Positions 34,900 through 46,201 are shown, numbered from the stretch's first letter. The stretch: 64,000 bases of DNA from an uncultured Saprospirales bacterium (GCA_938008535.1 CALLKF010000097.1:1-64000); one strand, 5' to 3'. Program-made: numbers and translations. Notes: generated by a model not told the origin, from the letters alone.

Positions 34900-36756
34900 A
34901 TGAATACATTACAGGTTATTGATTATTTCAAAAAAAAGAAAGTACAATACGCAATAATATTGTTAGTTATTATATTATTGTATTTAAAAACTATTTATTA
35001 CGATTTTAATTTAGACGATTATATAATTACTGACACACTTGCTGGAAAAGTAAATTCATTCCGAGATTTATTTGAAATCCTGAAATTACCTTATAATCAT
35101 ACGGATTACAGACCAATTGTGTTTTTGAGTTATGGTATTGAGCAACTTATATTTGGCTCTATTCAACCAACTATTTCGCACAGCATTAATGTTATTTTGT
35201 ATTTTCTGATTTGCATTTCTGCTCTAAAATTATTCAGTTTATTGTTTGATAGCGAATACAATTTATTGCTTTTTGCAACAGTAATTTTATTTTGCGTGCA
35301 TCCATTAAATACTGAAGTAGTTTGCAGTTTAAAATGTCGTGACAATTTACTCAGTATGTTGTTTGGTTTAAACGCAACGATTTTTTTTATTCTTTTTTTA
35401 CGGCAAAATAATTTCAGAATTTTATACATTTTAGCATGTATCTTATTTTCATTCATTGCGTTGCTATCAAAAATGGATGCAGTTGGTTTTTTATTATTTG
35501 TGGTTGCTTATTTAGTAATTTATAAAAGAGAAAAAAAGTTAGTGTATGTATTGATTTCATTCGTTGCAGTTATTGCTATTATAAATATTATTGGCAGTAT
35601 TCAAAAAGTGGCGTTTGAAGCACCCATTTCAGAAGCATTGAAAGGAAAAGTTACTTTTACAGAAAATCCGTTAGCTCTTGATTTTACTATAGCGAACAGA
35701 TGCATTGCATTCATTAATACTACTTGTTTCTACTTTACTAAGCTACTACCAATTTCTGGTTTCAGATATTATTATGGTTACAATTATTATGCAATCTTAT
35801 CTACAAATTCAGTCTTATTTTTTGGTGGAATATTAATGATTGTTTTTTTTATTTTGTTGTTGATTTTTGCCATTCAAAAACAATATAACATGTTAATACT
35901 ATCTATAATTGGTGTTTTTTTAGGTTCATTGTATGCCTTAAATTTTATTACACCAGTTGCAGGAATTGTTGCCGACAGATATGTTTTCATCTCAAATTTA
36001 TTTTTTTGTTTGTTTGTGGTTAGTTTTATGCAACTTATTTTAAGTTACCTCAATAAAACTGAGCTCTTACGACACGTTCTTATTTTTATTGGAATTATTT
36101 TTTGCACGATGAGTTTTTTGCGAATTCCTGCATGGAAAAACTTTAAAACCTTAATTGATACAGATGCACCAAAACTATATACTTCTTACGAAGCAATGCG
36201 CATCGCTGCAGGTGCTTATTACAAAGAATTTGAAACAGAAAAAGACGACAACATCCGAAAAGAATATTTAGAAAAATCAATTTTTTACGCTGAAAAAGGT
36301 GTGCAAGTATATCCGAAAAATTATTTACTTTTTTTGTTTTTAGGTCAATATTATTTCAAAGCCAATCAACCAGAAAATGCCATTAAAGCATTAAAAAAAT
36401 CTATCCAAAATGATATATCAACGATTGATGCGTTTGTTTATTTAGGTGATGTTTATTATTCAATTAAAAAAACAGACAGTGCATTATTTTACTATAAAAA
36501 CGGTTTAAGTGTAGAACCAACATCGCAGGTTTTAATCAATAATATTTCATCTGTTTATTATGAAATGAACGACAAAGAAAACTGCTTAAAATTCAACGAT
36601 GAGTTGCTTGCAAAAGATTCTACTATTTTTGCAGCACATGAAAATTTAGGTTATTTTTATATCAATAACAATGACACTATTAAGGCAATTGATTACTTCA
36701 AGAAGGCAATCAAATATGGCTTAGACGCAAATTCATTACCAATCAAGGTTCAATAG
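34900..36756 (+). CDS. GT-C type membrane protein with C-terminal TPR repeats
   Basis: A 618-residue integral membrane protein with about eleven hydrophobic helices followed by soluble TPR repeats (about 440-615). Right after the first helix is NLDDYIITD (D39, D40), in the place of the catalytic acidic pair of GT-C mannosyltransferases, and the layout resembles TMTC/DUF1736 proteins. The likely role is sugar transfer from a lipid-linked donor onto exported proteins, but neither substrate nor activity is shown. A TACTTTTG box at 34826-34833 may be its -7 element. A bidirectional terminator separates it from the convergent giant protein gene. Confidence 0.75.
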   Translation: MNTLQVIDYFKKKKVQYAIILLVIILLYLKTIYYDFNLDDYIITDTLAGKVNSFRDLFEILKLPYNHTDYRPIVFLSYGIEQLIFGSIQPTISHSINVILYFLICISALKLFSLLFDSEYNLLLFATVILFCVHPLNTEVVCSLKCRDNLLSMLFGLNATIFFILFLRQNNFRILYILACILFSFIALLSKMDAVGFLLFVVAYLVIYKREKKLVYVLISFVAVIAIINIIGSIQKVAFEAPISEALKGKVTFTENPLALDFTIANRCIAFINTTCFYFTKLLPISGFRYYYGYNYYAILSTNSVLFFGGILMIVFFILLLIFAIQKQYNMLILSIIGVFLGSLYALNFITPVAGIVADRYVFISNLFFCLFVVSFMQLILSYLNKTELLRHVLIFIGIIFCTMSFLRIPAWKNFKTLIDTDAPKLYTSYEAMRIAAGAYYKEFETEKDDNIRKEYLEKSIFYAEKGVQVYPKNYLLFLFLGQYYFKANQPENAIKALKKSIQNDISTIDAFVYLGDVYYSIKKTDSALFYYKNGLSVEPTSQVLINNISSVYYEMNDKENCLKFNDELLAKDSTIFAAHENLGYFYINNNDTIKAIDYFKKAIKYGLDANSLPIKVQ

Positions 36757-36760
36757 AAAT

Positions 36761-36796
36761 AAAAAAATCTCGACAGTAATTGTCGAGATTTTTTTT
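36761..36796. terminator. Bidirectional intrinsic terminator
   Basis: AAAAAAATCTCGACA and its complement pair around a 5-nt loop with T runs on both strands. It lies between the convergent GT-C/TPR gene and the giant type IX protein gene and can serve both. Confidence 0.9.
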
Positions 36797-36816
36797 GAAT
36801 GAAATGTTTTAATTAA

Positions 36817-39800
36817 TTATTCTTTCACAAATTTAGAGTTGAATCTTTCACCGCTATCTGTGTTTTGCAATTTAATGATATACATACCTTTTGCATAATC
36901 AATTGCATCAACAACAATCGTATGAATTCCAGCGTCTAATTTAAATTGATTGTTCATCATAGACTGACCAATTGCATTAAATATGTTTAAATTCAATTGT
37001 TGTTCTGCACCAGCTTGATAAACAATATTTAATTTATCATTTGTTGGATTAGGATACACATTTAAAATGCCATCTGTAATTTCTGATTGCGCTACTTTAA
37101 TCAAAATAACATCAGAATATTTGGATTGACCATCAATATCAACCATTTTTAAACGATAGTAATTATTGCCAGTTACAGGATGTTCATCATTCAATGTGTA
37201 ATCACGTGGCGTACTACTATTGCCAGCTGCTGGTCGTTCGCCTATGTAATTAAAGTTAGTGCCGTCTAAACTTTTTTCAACTTCAAATTTCAATGAATTT
37301 CGTTCAGAAGAAGTAGTCCAATTTAACACATTCAATGCACCATCGTTATAACCAGTAAACGTTGTTAATTCAATTGGCAACACAGTTGTAGGATTTTGTG
37401 TTGATTTTATAATAATTACTTGTCCAGACGAAGCACAACCTGCTGTGTTTTCATCACTAATAATTTGCATTACATATGTATTACAAGCAGGCAATATATA
37501 AGTTTGATTAAAGTTGGTAGCGGTTGTTCCACCAGATACTTCTTGGAATACAGCGCAGTTTACTAATAAATCGTTTCCTTGAGAATTAGACCCAACAGGC
37601 GCATCACATGGTGTATTGTCTAAGAACAAAGACATAGCTGTTGCACCGCAACCAACTGCTGTTACAGAGAATACAACAGTAACTGTATCTACTTGTGTTC
37701 CATCGCAATCTGTTGTAAATGTGAAATAATTTACAGAATTGTTACTACCTGGTAAGCAGTCGTAATATCTTGGTGTAAGATTATTGCCATTTGTATTCAT
37801 ATTCCAGCATTGCGCTTGTCCATATGTAAGTGAATTTGTACCACAAGTTGTTTTTGGTGGACAATCCACAGAGATACAGAAACCAAATCCAGTATTAGAT
37901 GGACTTGTTGGTGCATTTTCATTAAATACTTGAACGTATAAAGTTTCACCAGGAAATGCTGCTAAAGTATAATCAACATCTGCAGTTAAGCCACCACTAC
38001 CACAATTTATTTGTTGTAAAGTGCCACTACATCCACCTGTTGCTCTAAAAATACCAATATTTTCAACCGAGTTATTTAGAGGACCTGGATATTCATCATT
38101 ACCTTGTATACGAATTCCTGTAGCGTCTAATGGCACGGTAAATTTAAACCAATAATCATTACAGTTATAATCACCATTGCAACCAATTGCGGTTTGTGTA
38201 CGCGTTGCATTATCAACATTTGGCGATACTGAGTTATCAATGCTGTAGTTATTCGTATAATACTGACCATCTGAAGTACATGGACCTTGAGCTTGAGACC
38301 TTACAAATTGAGTTACATCAATTGCACCACATGGCTCATCATTTAGAGGTGGCGTTGGTGAATTGTCTAAATTTGTCAAATTGAAATTCCAAGTTCCTTT
38401 GTCGGTGAATAGATCATTTCCATCAAACTGAATATAGTATATTCTTCCAGCCATTAAACATTTTAAATCCCAAGTGGTAGAAACTGAAGTTAATGTATTT
38501 GTGTTATCTTCTCTAACTAAACCATTAAATCCAGATACACCACAATTGTAACCAACAGGTGCTAAATATAAACTTGCATTTAATGATAATAATAAGGAAC
38601 TATAAGATGAAGTATTTAAACGGACTTCTCCAGAAGCTGGAGCAACGAATTGATACCAAAGCGTTTCATCGTATGCACTTCCGTCAACTGGTGATTGCGG
38701 CACAGGTGAAATATTCGGTTCACCAGTTTGCGATGTTGCACAACGGTTATCTGCTGATTGATTAACACCATTTACTGGAACCGTTGGTGCTGTGCAAATA
38801 TTATCTGGTAGATAAGTCGAACCAGCAGTGAAACTTACTGCAACATTGAAATTAGTTCCAGCATCTAAGCCACCAATGCCGTCCCAACCTTGTATTTGGA
38901 TGTAGTATGTTTTACCTTCTTCAATCTCCCAACATTCTAAATTTAAAGACTCGTCGTTTGTAACACTATTTACAGCAGGTGATGCTTTTATTTCAGACAT
39001 ATTGCTAAAAGTTGGTGTTGCGCCAGAACATACGTTGGTATTTTGCCTATACACCACAATAGAAGCATTGATTGGATCGCCTCCACTATTTGTTACGGAA
39101 ACATTGTAGGTTCCATCGGTATTACTTGCTGTGAATTTATACCATAATGTATGATCGTAATTTCCATCCGTAATATCATTGAAAGGACCATTTATATTTG
39201 GCTCTCCAACTTCTTGCGTTGCACAACGATTATCTTGTAGAGTTGCAGTTTGTGTTGCTGTGGTAGTAAATGTACCAAAGTTTCCATTTGCAACCGTTGC
39301 ACCAATTCCACAAATATTATCGTTTACAGGAACAGCATGTACTGTTGAAGTCAATTCAATATTAAAATTACCGACATCATTTGAACCAATTAAATCGTTA
39401 CCATCAATTTGTATATAGTATCTTTTTGCAGGATCTAAACAAGGCCATGTTTCAGTAACTCGGTCTGTTGTTCCAATTGTATTTAATGCTAAACCTGAAC
39501 CAGAAGCAATCTCATTTAATTGCGACCAACTTGGAATATCTGCTGGTAAACCACCACAAGAAATATTTGCAGTACCTATTTTTTCGTACAATACGTAGTT
39601 GACGCCACCGTTAATTCCAGAAGTTGGTTCCAATACCATTGTTACATCTGCTGATGCAGGCACAGTAAATGTAAACCAAACTGTTTCATCATAATTATTA
39701 GATTCCACATCATCACCTGAGCCACCCATATTATCTGAAGTATTTGGCTCACCAGATTCTTCCCAAGCACATTTGTTTGTTCTACCTAAAACACCTGTTG

Positions 39801-42800
39801 GAATTGACAAATTTTCTGCATTACAAATTAAATCGTTTGAAGATCCTGGATTTCCAGAACCATCATCTGTAACGGTAACAATAAAACTACCTTGATCTGT
39901 TGCAATATCATTTCCATCTACTTGAATCCAATATTTTGTATTTGGTAATAAACAAGTAAATGAATTTGTAACCGATGCATTATTTAATAAGTTATCAGCC
40001 GAACTACCTTCTTGAATTAATTTTCCGCTTGGAGCAGATGTAGTTCTGTAATAAGCACCTGTACCATCGTTATAATACAATTTAAAATTTGGTTTAATAA
40101 CTTCTGAGGTTACAGCAGGATCGTCTGCAACAATAATTGTAATTACACCAGGTTTAGAAGGCGTTGTAAAATAATACCAAACAGTTTCATCTTCATTAGA
40201 GTTGGTATGATCTGTTTGATCTAATCCACAATAATCAGCATTTTCACCTGTTTCGCAAGTTGCACAACGGTTGTGACCATTAATAGTTAATGAACCAGCA
40301 GCAGTTAATATTCCATCAATTGGAGCCACGTTATCTACAGGAATTGCATTTGCCAAATCATCATTGATTGGTCTTCCAGTTCCTACACCTAAATCTCTTA
40401 CAGTTAAATTGTAGTAAAAATTATCTGTAAATGTTGGAACTGTAATTCCAAATAAGCTAGCATCACCACCATCAACCTGAATATAATAAGTAGTATTCGG
40501 CGAGACACAAGGCAAAGTAACTTTTGCAGAGTCAATAGTAACAGTTCCTAAAAGTGTGGCAAAACCAGAATTGCTTGCGACTTCACCTAATCCAGAAAAA
40601 GGACTTATTGAACAAGGTGTTGAACAAGTGCTACATGTAGGTGAGAATTTATATACTGTGATGGAAGGAACTGCGTTAAATCCACCAATACCGATTAATG
40701 ATTGTAAGACAACTTGAACTGCACCTGGATTAGCACTTGTTGTAAATTTATGCCACATTGTCTCATCATATTCAGGTTCGTTTTGCACTGCTGATTGAGT
40801 AGTGTTCGGTTCGCCTTGTTGTTGTGTAGCACAAATATTATTTTGATTTAATAGACTTAGAGAAGAACCTGTAGTAAGGTTGCCACTTCCAACATTTGTT
40901 GCACCGCAAATATCATCATTAGTTTGGAAGTTGAGATTAATGTTACTCATCGAAATAGAAATATCAAAATCACCTTGATCAGAACCAAATAATGGACAAG
41001 TACTAGTTCCTAAAACACGCAACATATAACGAGTGTTTGCTTTAGGACAAGTAATTTTAATTTCTTCTTCTCTTGGTGATAAAATATTAAATACTTTTCC
41101 TTCACCAACTCTTAATAAGTTATTGAATTGAGAATTGGTGGTTGCTTGTGTATTGCAAGATGCAGTTGTAAAATTACCATTGTACTCATATAAATCTAAA
41201 TCAGGATCGAAGCAAATTCCAGATGGATTGGTAACTCTAATGGTGATATCACCTGGACGCAATGGACCTAAGGATGGGCCAGTATTAAATGTGTACCAAA
41301 CTGTTGGATCACTACCTTGATCAAATGGATTTAAATCCCAACCGTTTGCTTCTGGTTCGTTTTGTTCCGCAGTTGCACATCTATTATTATGAGTAAAATT
41401 GATAGTTTCACCAGGATTTAAAAATGTATTTTGGTTGAAAATATTTAAAGTTCCACCAGCGTTATATACCTGATGTGCTTGACATATTCTATCATTTCCA
41501 CCTGGTTGAGATGTAACTGGTGTAGAATAGTTTACATTAGATGCATACGTTTGTGGAGCAGTTAATGTGGTAATTTTCATTCTAAATTGACCAGTTTCAC
41601 AATCTGTTCCGGATAATAAAGGACCGCATGTTGTTACATTTCGGTTACCATCTACTTGAACCCAATAAGTTCTACCAGGAACCAAACATTCTACTGTTAT
41701 TTCCTCATCATCAGAATTAGCAATTCCAAAAATTGCTGGATCGTAATCTTGATCGAATTTATAACCGCCTGATTGAATGTTTGCACAATTTTGACTTGGA
41801 ATATCAAAGATGGCAAGACCTAAATCAATATCATCTACACCACCGTCTTCAATAGCTTCAATTTTAACTTTACCTGTTGCAGGTGCAACAAATTTAAACC
41901 ATAATGTATGTTCCACGTCGAAATTGAACAATGTGCCTGCAATTTCATGTGCTACTTTTCCATTTCCTTCATATGATTGGTCAATAGTTGCACATTCGTT
42001 ATTAAATGGAATTGGTGAATTATAAACAGAACCTGCAGCATTTCCAATTGGTGTCATATTATATGCCATGCAAATTGAATCATTAGTTGAAGCTGGAATT
42101 CCGTTTAATGCTTGAACAGAGATTCTAAAGTCACCTTCGATATCTTCCACATCTGCACCACAAGTATAACCTGCATCGCCATCTATCATTATATAGTATG
42201 TTTTACCCGGAATCAAACATCTAGATACCATGTACTCATCAAACCCGCATGAACCAACACAAGGCACACAAATTCCAGTGTAATCTTCGGAATTTAATGG
42301 ATCAATTTCAACAGCACCGCCATCAAAACCATTTCCACTTCCAATTTCTGAGAATCTATTTTTATCGAAGCAATTTGTTGGTGTTTCATACAATGCTAAC
42401 TGAAGATTGATATCATCATGATAATCTGCATCACCTTTAATTTGAGCAATATTTTCGGCTCTTATTTTAACTTTACCGCTAGCTGGCGCTACAAAGCTTG
42501 CCCAGACTGTTTTATCTGTTGATGCATTTCGTCCACGCCAAACAGACGGAATTGGATCATTTATGGATGTTGCACAACGATTTGTCATATTAGTCCAATT
42601 TAATGAACCATAAGCTGTAGCAGAGGCGTTTACTGTAAGTAATTGTGAAAAACATGGTTCATCATGTTTTAATGTTGAATTTGGAACACCTAAAGACGTG
42701 AATGGAGTTCCCACATCACCGGGTGAAGCTGAATTATATAATCCTAAACCTGCATCTAAAACTTGCATTTTAAAATAACCACTGATACAATCTCCTGCAT

Positions 42801-45627
42801 CAATTAAATCACAAGTTGCCCAATCACCACCATCTACCTGTATATAATAATATTTATTTGGATCTAAACAAGTGGCAATTAAACTATTACCTTCATTACA
42901 TGTGGCTGAATTTCCGCAAGTATTATAGATGTCATAAGGGAAAAATCCACCTAAGAAGCAGTTTGTAAAACCGGTTTGTTGCTCAGACAATTCACAAACG
43001 CCGTGATCTTGAGAAATAATTGGAGTCCATAAGAATCTTGGATCTGAACAATGCGCATTCGTACCATCACCTAAAATTGGTTCCCAAATAGCAATTTGTA
43101 AATCTAAATCATCATCAACTCCACTTGGCTGACCCGAAGGTGCTGATTGTGCTAAAATTTTCACAGATCCAGACAATGGTGGTTTAAATCTGAACCACAC
43201 ATCTCTATCTAAAGGTTGTGTAAAATCAGCACGCCATGGGAAATCTGGTGTTGCGCAAAAATTATCAAATATGTTTGTACCGTTTCCATTAGCATTCGTG
43301 CTATAGCTTAATGCACCTGCTACATAAGTACCACCTAAATCAATGGCACCGCATATGGTATCATTTATTGGAGCACCACCTAAACCTGGCGCAGTAGAAA
43401 TTTTATGTGTGCCATTATCAAAAGACCATAAACCTTCGTAACAAGTTGAAATAAAACCTGCATCTGTTACTTGAACATAATAGGTGGTATTTGGTTCTGG
43501 ACATTTAAGACGGAACATGTCGTCGTAACATGGTGCGCCAAAGCCAATTCCTGTTGTATGATCACATAAATCACCTGAGATATTCATTTCGTCTTGTAAT
43601 ACTAAATTGCCACCAACTGGACAAGCAAATGATGATGTATTTTTAAAGAAGGAAACTTCGGAATTAAATGTAGATCCAAGTAGACAAGCACCACCTCTAT
43701 TTCCGTTTCCAAAAACATCATCATTATTATACCAATAAATCCAGTCTGGCACAGTATTTCCTGTGATAAATTTATACCAAACTGTTGCGCTGTGTGATCC
43801 AGAAGTTCCAGGTCCACCAGGTGTTGCATTCGGTTCACCAGGTTCGCCAGATGCACATTTATTGGTATGTGGCAAATTAAAATATGGTGCACCAGAAAAT
43901 TTAGAACTGCTTGTCCAATTTACACCAGTTGGATTTCCTGCTGCTGTGCCAGTTTGAGTAATTATGCCTAAATCGGTGGCACCACAAATATTATCGGATG
44001 GTCTAAATGCATCTTTTCTAACTCTAATAGAAAAATCGATATACTCATCAGGCCAAGGCGTAGAAGCATGATCGACTTGAATATAATAGGTAGAACTTGG
44101 TTCAAGACAAAGCAGATTCACACTTGCATCACCAAAATCCAAATTTTGAGTATAATCTAAATTTGAGAGATTAGCGAAACTCGCTCCGTTTTCTGGAGAA
44201 CAAGTTCGCGTAGTTGCTGATGTTTCTCTATATACAGCAAATGTTGGCCATGATGTTGAAGCCGAACTTGATAAGCGGTTTACTTCGATTGCGTAAGTAT
44301 GTTGTAAAGTGGTGCTACCTGCTGGTGGTGCTGGTGTGGTAAATTTGTACCAAACAGATTTATCTACACCTTGTACAGGAAATACATCAGGTTCACCAGA
44401 TGCTACTGTAGCACAAGCATTTGATTGATTATTGATAAATAAATCAGTATTTGTCGTGTTTGATAATGGTGCTGGGTAAGCGTCTAAACTTAATGCATTA
44501 CAAATCTTATCTGGACCAGCAGAACGGCCATTATCAGTAACATTTAAATTAAATCTTCCTTGATCGCAGGTACCTAAACAGCCAACCTGAACACCTGGTG
44601 TACAAATTTCTACTTGTACATAATAGGTTCTGTTAGGCAATGGACATTTAATATCTATATCGCTTAAATCTAAGCCAGTGCTACCGACTTGTGTAAGTTG
44701 AGTAAAATGATTGGAAGAATAAGTAAATGGACAATCTGTTAGATTATCTGGGTCAGAGTTTAGAAGATATACTTTACACCATGCAGCAACTGTTTCACCA
44801 AATAAACAAGCACCACCAGATCCAGAGCCTCCAATTGCTGATGCATCCACGTTAATATTTGTTCCTGGATTTGGACCAGTTTTAAATTTCATCCAGACGC
44901 TTTCGTCTCCAGAACCAATATTTGGTTCATAGGCTGCACAGATGTCTTCATGTGAATATCCATAATTATTAAAATTATTTCGAATTAGTGTGCTTCCTAA
45001 ACCGAGTGTTCCTAAATTATTTGCACCACAAATGTAGTCATCGCTGGCTTGAGATCGCCAGTTGCCAGAAACTTCCCATTGATAGGTGACGGTTATAGTT
45101 CCACCGCAATTGCCATTTCCATCGTAATTAGCATTATAGTTACAAGTTGCTGTATATGATCCGTATGTGCCGTTTACATTTACTGGAAATGCTCTATTTA
45201 CGTTAACTCTACAAATTAAATCACTCACAACATTTGCGAAGCCACCACCAATACATGCATCTGCGCAATCTTCGTCCCAACCTTCTACATTAAAATCAAT
45301 ATTTCCAGAAGGCCATTGGCAACCATAATCATAGTTTTGGTCAAAAGCAACAAAATTTGGTGCAATGGAGTTGTTGTTATTATCATCGCTTAAATTATAG
45401 CAATCTTCATTTACATCTGTTCCACCATCATCAATATCAAAAACCCAATCTAATCGGTTGTTTGAAAGTCCAATACAGTTAGCATCACAGTCTGTTCCAG
45501 CTGATGTTGCTGCAGAAATATTGGTAATTCTTAACTTAAGATTTTTTTGTGCAAACGTATTATTTGACAATAGTAAAAAACAACAAAATAAAAGAAGATA
45601 AGATATTTTAGTGTATATATTTTTCAT
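36817..45627 (-). CDS. Giant type IX-secreted repeat protein
   Basis: A 2936-residue surface or secreted protein, presumably exported by Sec and the type IX system. It has a signal peptide (1-26, ending NTFAQ). Twelve clear repeats of about 170-200 residues follow, and a thirteenth, degenerate one. Each has a Cys-containing motif of the type NRCATxxxGEPN, a [DE]xTVWYKFxxPASG segment and a closing [YF]Y[IV]QVDGND. The C-terminus has the same LPIELTTFTGYND linker and WTTSSE segment as the protein at 5086, then a type A sorting domain (VYPNPTNDKL ... GMYIIKLQ). The repeats resemble carbohydrate- or calcium-binding beta-sandwiches; adhesion is inferred. The small gene upstream ends 25 bp before its start. 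Confidence 0.85.
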   Translation of the reverse strand: MKNIYTKISYLLLFCCFLLLSNNTFAQKNLKLRITNISAATSAGTDCDANCIGLSNNRLDWVFDIDDGGTDVNEDCYNLSDDNNNNSIAPNFVAFDQNYDYGCQWPSGNIDFNVEGWDEDCADACIGGGFANVVSDLICRVNVNRAFPVNVNGTYGSYTATCNYNANYDGNGNCGGTITVTYQWEVSGNWRSQASDDYICGANNLGTLGLGSTLIRNNFNNYGYSHEDICAAYEPNIGSGDESVWMKFKTGPNPGTNINVDASAIGGSGSGGACLFGETVAAWCKVYLLNSDPDNLTDCPFTYSSNHFTQLTQVGSTGLDLSDIDIKCPLPNRTYYVQVEICTPGVQVGCLGTCDQGRFNLNVTDNGRSAGPDKICNALSLDAYPAPLSNTTNTDLFINNQSNACATVASGEPDVFPVQGVDKSVWYKFTTPAPPAGSTTLQHTYAIEVNRLSSSASTSWPTFAVYRETSATTRTCSPENGASFANLSNLDYTQNLDFGDASVNLLCLEPSSTYYIQVDHASTPWPDEYIDFSIRVRKDAFRPSDNICGATDLGIITQTGTAAGNPTGVNWTSSSKFSGAPYFNLPHTNKCASGEPGEPNATPGGPGTSGSHSATVWYKFITGNTVPDWIYWYNNDDVFGNGNRGGACLLGSTFNSEVSFFKNTSSFACPVGGNLVLQDEMNISGDLCDHTTGIGFGAPCYDDMFRLKCPEPNTTYYVQVTDAGFISTCYEGLWSFDNGTHKISTAPGLGGAPINDTICGAIDLGGTYVAGALSYSTNANGNGTNIFDNFCATPDFPWRADFTQPLDRDVWFRFKPPLSGSVKILAQSAPSGQPSGVDDDLDLQIAIWEPILGDGTNAHCSDPRFLWTPIISQDHGVCELSEQQTGFTNCFLGGFFPYDIYNTCGNSATCNEGNSLIATCLDPNKYYYIQVDGGDWATCDLIDAGDCISGYFKMQVLDAGLGLYNSASPGDVGTPFTSLGVPNSTLKHDEPCFSQLLTVNASATAYGSLNWTNMTNRCATSINDPIPSVWRGRNASTDKTVWASFVAPASGKVKIRAENIAQIKGDADYHDDINLQLALYETPTNCFDKNRFSEIGSGNGFDGGAVEIDPLNSEDYTGICVPCVGSCGFDEYMVSRCLIPGKTYYIMIDGDAGYTCGADVEDIEGDFRISVQALNGIPASTNDSICMAYNMTPIGNAAGSVYNSPIPFNNECATIDQSYEGNGKVAHEIAGTLFNFDVEHTLWFKFVAPATGKVKIEAIEDGGVDDIDLGLAIFDIPSQNCANIQSGGYKFDQDYDPAIFGIANSDDEEITVECLVPGRTYWVQVDGNRNVTTCGPLLSGTDCETGQFRMKITTLTAPQTYASNVNYSTPVTSQPGGNDRICQAHQVYNAGGTLNIFNQNTFLNPGETINFTHNNRCATAEQNEPEANGWDLNPFDQGSDPTVWYTFNTGPSLGPLRPGDITIRVTNPSGICFDPDLDLYEYNGNFTTASCNTQATTNSQFNNLLRVGEGKVFNILSPREEEIKITCPKANTRYMLRVLGTSTCPLFGSDQGDFDISISMSNINLNFQTNDDICGATNVGSGNLTTGSSLSLLNQNNICATQQQGEPNTTQSAVQNEPEYDETMWHKFTTSANPGAVQVVLQSLIGIGGFNAVPSITVYKFSPTCSTCSTPCSISPFSGLGEVASNSGFATLLGTVTIDSAKVTLPCVSPNTTYYIQVDGGDASLFGITVPTFTDNFYYNLTVRDLGVGTGRPINDDLANAIPVDNVAPIDGILTAAGSLTINGHNRCATCETGENADYCGLDQTDHTNSNEDETVWYYFTTPSKPGVITIIVADDPAVTSEVIKPNFKLYYNDGTGAYYRTTSAPSGKLIQEGSSADNLLNNASVTNSFTCLLPNTKYWIQVDGNDIATDQGSFIVTVTDDGSGNPGSSNDLICNAENLSIPTGVLGRTNKCAWEESGEPNTSDNMGGSGDDVESNNYDETVWFTFTVPASADVTMVLEPTSGINGGVNYVLYEKIGTANISCGGLPADIPSWSQLNEIASGSGLALNTIGTTDRVTETWPCLDPAKRYYIQIDGNDLIGSNDVGNFNIELTSTVHAVPVNDNICGIGATVANGNFGTFTTTATQTATLQDNRCATQEVGEPNINGPFNDITDGNYDHTLWYKFTASNTDGTYNVSVTNSGGDPINASIVVYRQNTNVCSGATPTFSNMSEIKASPAVNSVTNDESLNLECWEIEEGKTYYIQIQGWDGIGGLDAGTNFNVAVSFTAGSTYLPDNICTAPTVPVNGVNQSADNRCATSQTGEPNISPVPQSPVDGSAYDETLWYQFVAPASGEVRLNTSSYSSLLLSLNASLYLAPVGYNCGVSGFNGLVREDNTNTLTSVSTTWDLKCLMAGRIYYIQFDGNDLFTDKGTWNFNLTNLDNSPTPPLNDEPCGAIDVTQFVRSQAQGPCTSDGQYYTNNYSIDNSVSPNVDNATRTQTAIGCNGDYNCNDYWFKFTVPLDATGIRIQGNDEYPGPLNNSVENIGIFRATGGCSGTLQQINCGSGGLTADVDYTLAAFPGETLYVQVFNENAPTSPSNTGFGFCISVDCPPKTTCGTNSLTYGQAQCWNMNTNGNNLTPRYYDCLPGSNNSVNYFTFTTDCDGTQVDTVTVVFSVTAVGCGATAMSLFLDNTPCDAPVGSNSQGNDLLVNCAVFQEVSGGTTATNFNQTYILPACNTYVMQIISDENTAGCASSGQVIIIKSTQNPTTVLPIELTTFTGYNDGALNVLNWTTSSERNSLKFEVEKSLDGTNFNYIGERPAAGNSSTPRDYTLNDEHPVTGNNYYRLKMVDIDGQSKYSDVILIKVAQSEITDGILNVYPNPTNDKLNIVYQAGAEQQLNLNIFNAIGQSMMNNQFKLDAGIHTIVVDAIDYAKGMYIIKLQNTDSGERFNSKFVKE

Positions 45628-45652
45628 ACGAACTGTATTAATTGTATTGATA

Positions 45653-46168
45653 TTATTTCTGAATTTGCTGTGTCTGCTGTGCCTGTGCTTCTTCTTTAGC
45701 TTTCATAAATTCGTTATATGAAGTTGTATTTTTATTTTTCAAAAAATCTTCTATTGCCATTGGTTCAAAAGTGGCAAATATTGTTTTTGCTGCTTTTTCA
45801 AACGATGCTACATCAAATGTATCTGAAGTAAGCAACATAAATGAACTCCATTCTTTCATAGAAATTTTATAGATAGTTACATCATTCTCAAATGCTTTAA
45901 AAAGTTTGGCAACTGCATTTGTAGAATTTCCAAATGTAAATTTGTAAGCATGCAATTTATAGTTCAATACATCGTATTGATTTAATGCTTTGTTGAGTTC
46001 ATGTGTGCGTTCTGTTTTTTTGTCGCAACCACATTCAGTAGATGGATTTAAGTCAATAGTTTGATAATATCCATTAACAACTTTAGCAGTTTCGCCAACT
46101 TGCGCTCTTGCAAAAAGCGAACACAAAATGGTAGGAATTAACAACAAAAAATGTAAACCTTTTTTCAT
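45653..46168 (-). CDS. Small exported protein, operon partner of the giant protein
   Basis: A 171-residue exported protein, starting MKKGLHFLLLIPTILCSLFA with a signal peptide cleaved near RAQ. The mature part holds a CGCDKK motif, mixed helices and a Gln-rich tail (QAQQTQQIQK). An in-frame ATG 33 bp upstream gives an atypical N-terminus and is rejected. No family recognised. Only 25 bp separate it from the giant protein gene downstream, so the two are very probably one operon and may act together. Confidence 0.65.
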   Translation of the reverse strand: MKKGLHFLLLIPTILCSLFARAQVGETAKVVNGYYQTIDLNPSTECGCDKKTERTHELNKALNQYDVLNYKLHAYKFTFGNSTNAVAKLFKAFENDVTIYKISMKEWSSFMLLTSDTFDVASFEKAAKTIFATFEPMAIEDFLKNKNTTSYNEFMKAKEEAQAQQTQQIQK

Positions 46169-46201
46169 GTTTATTGAGTTTATTTTTATTAAATGATGCA
46201 A

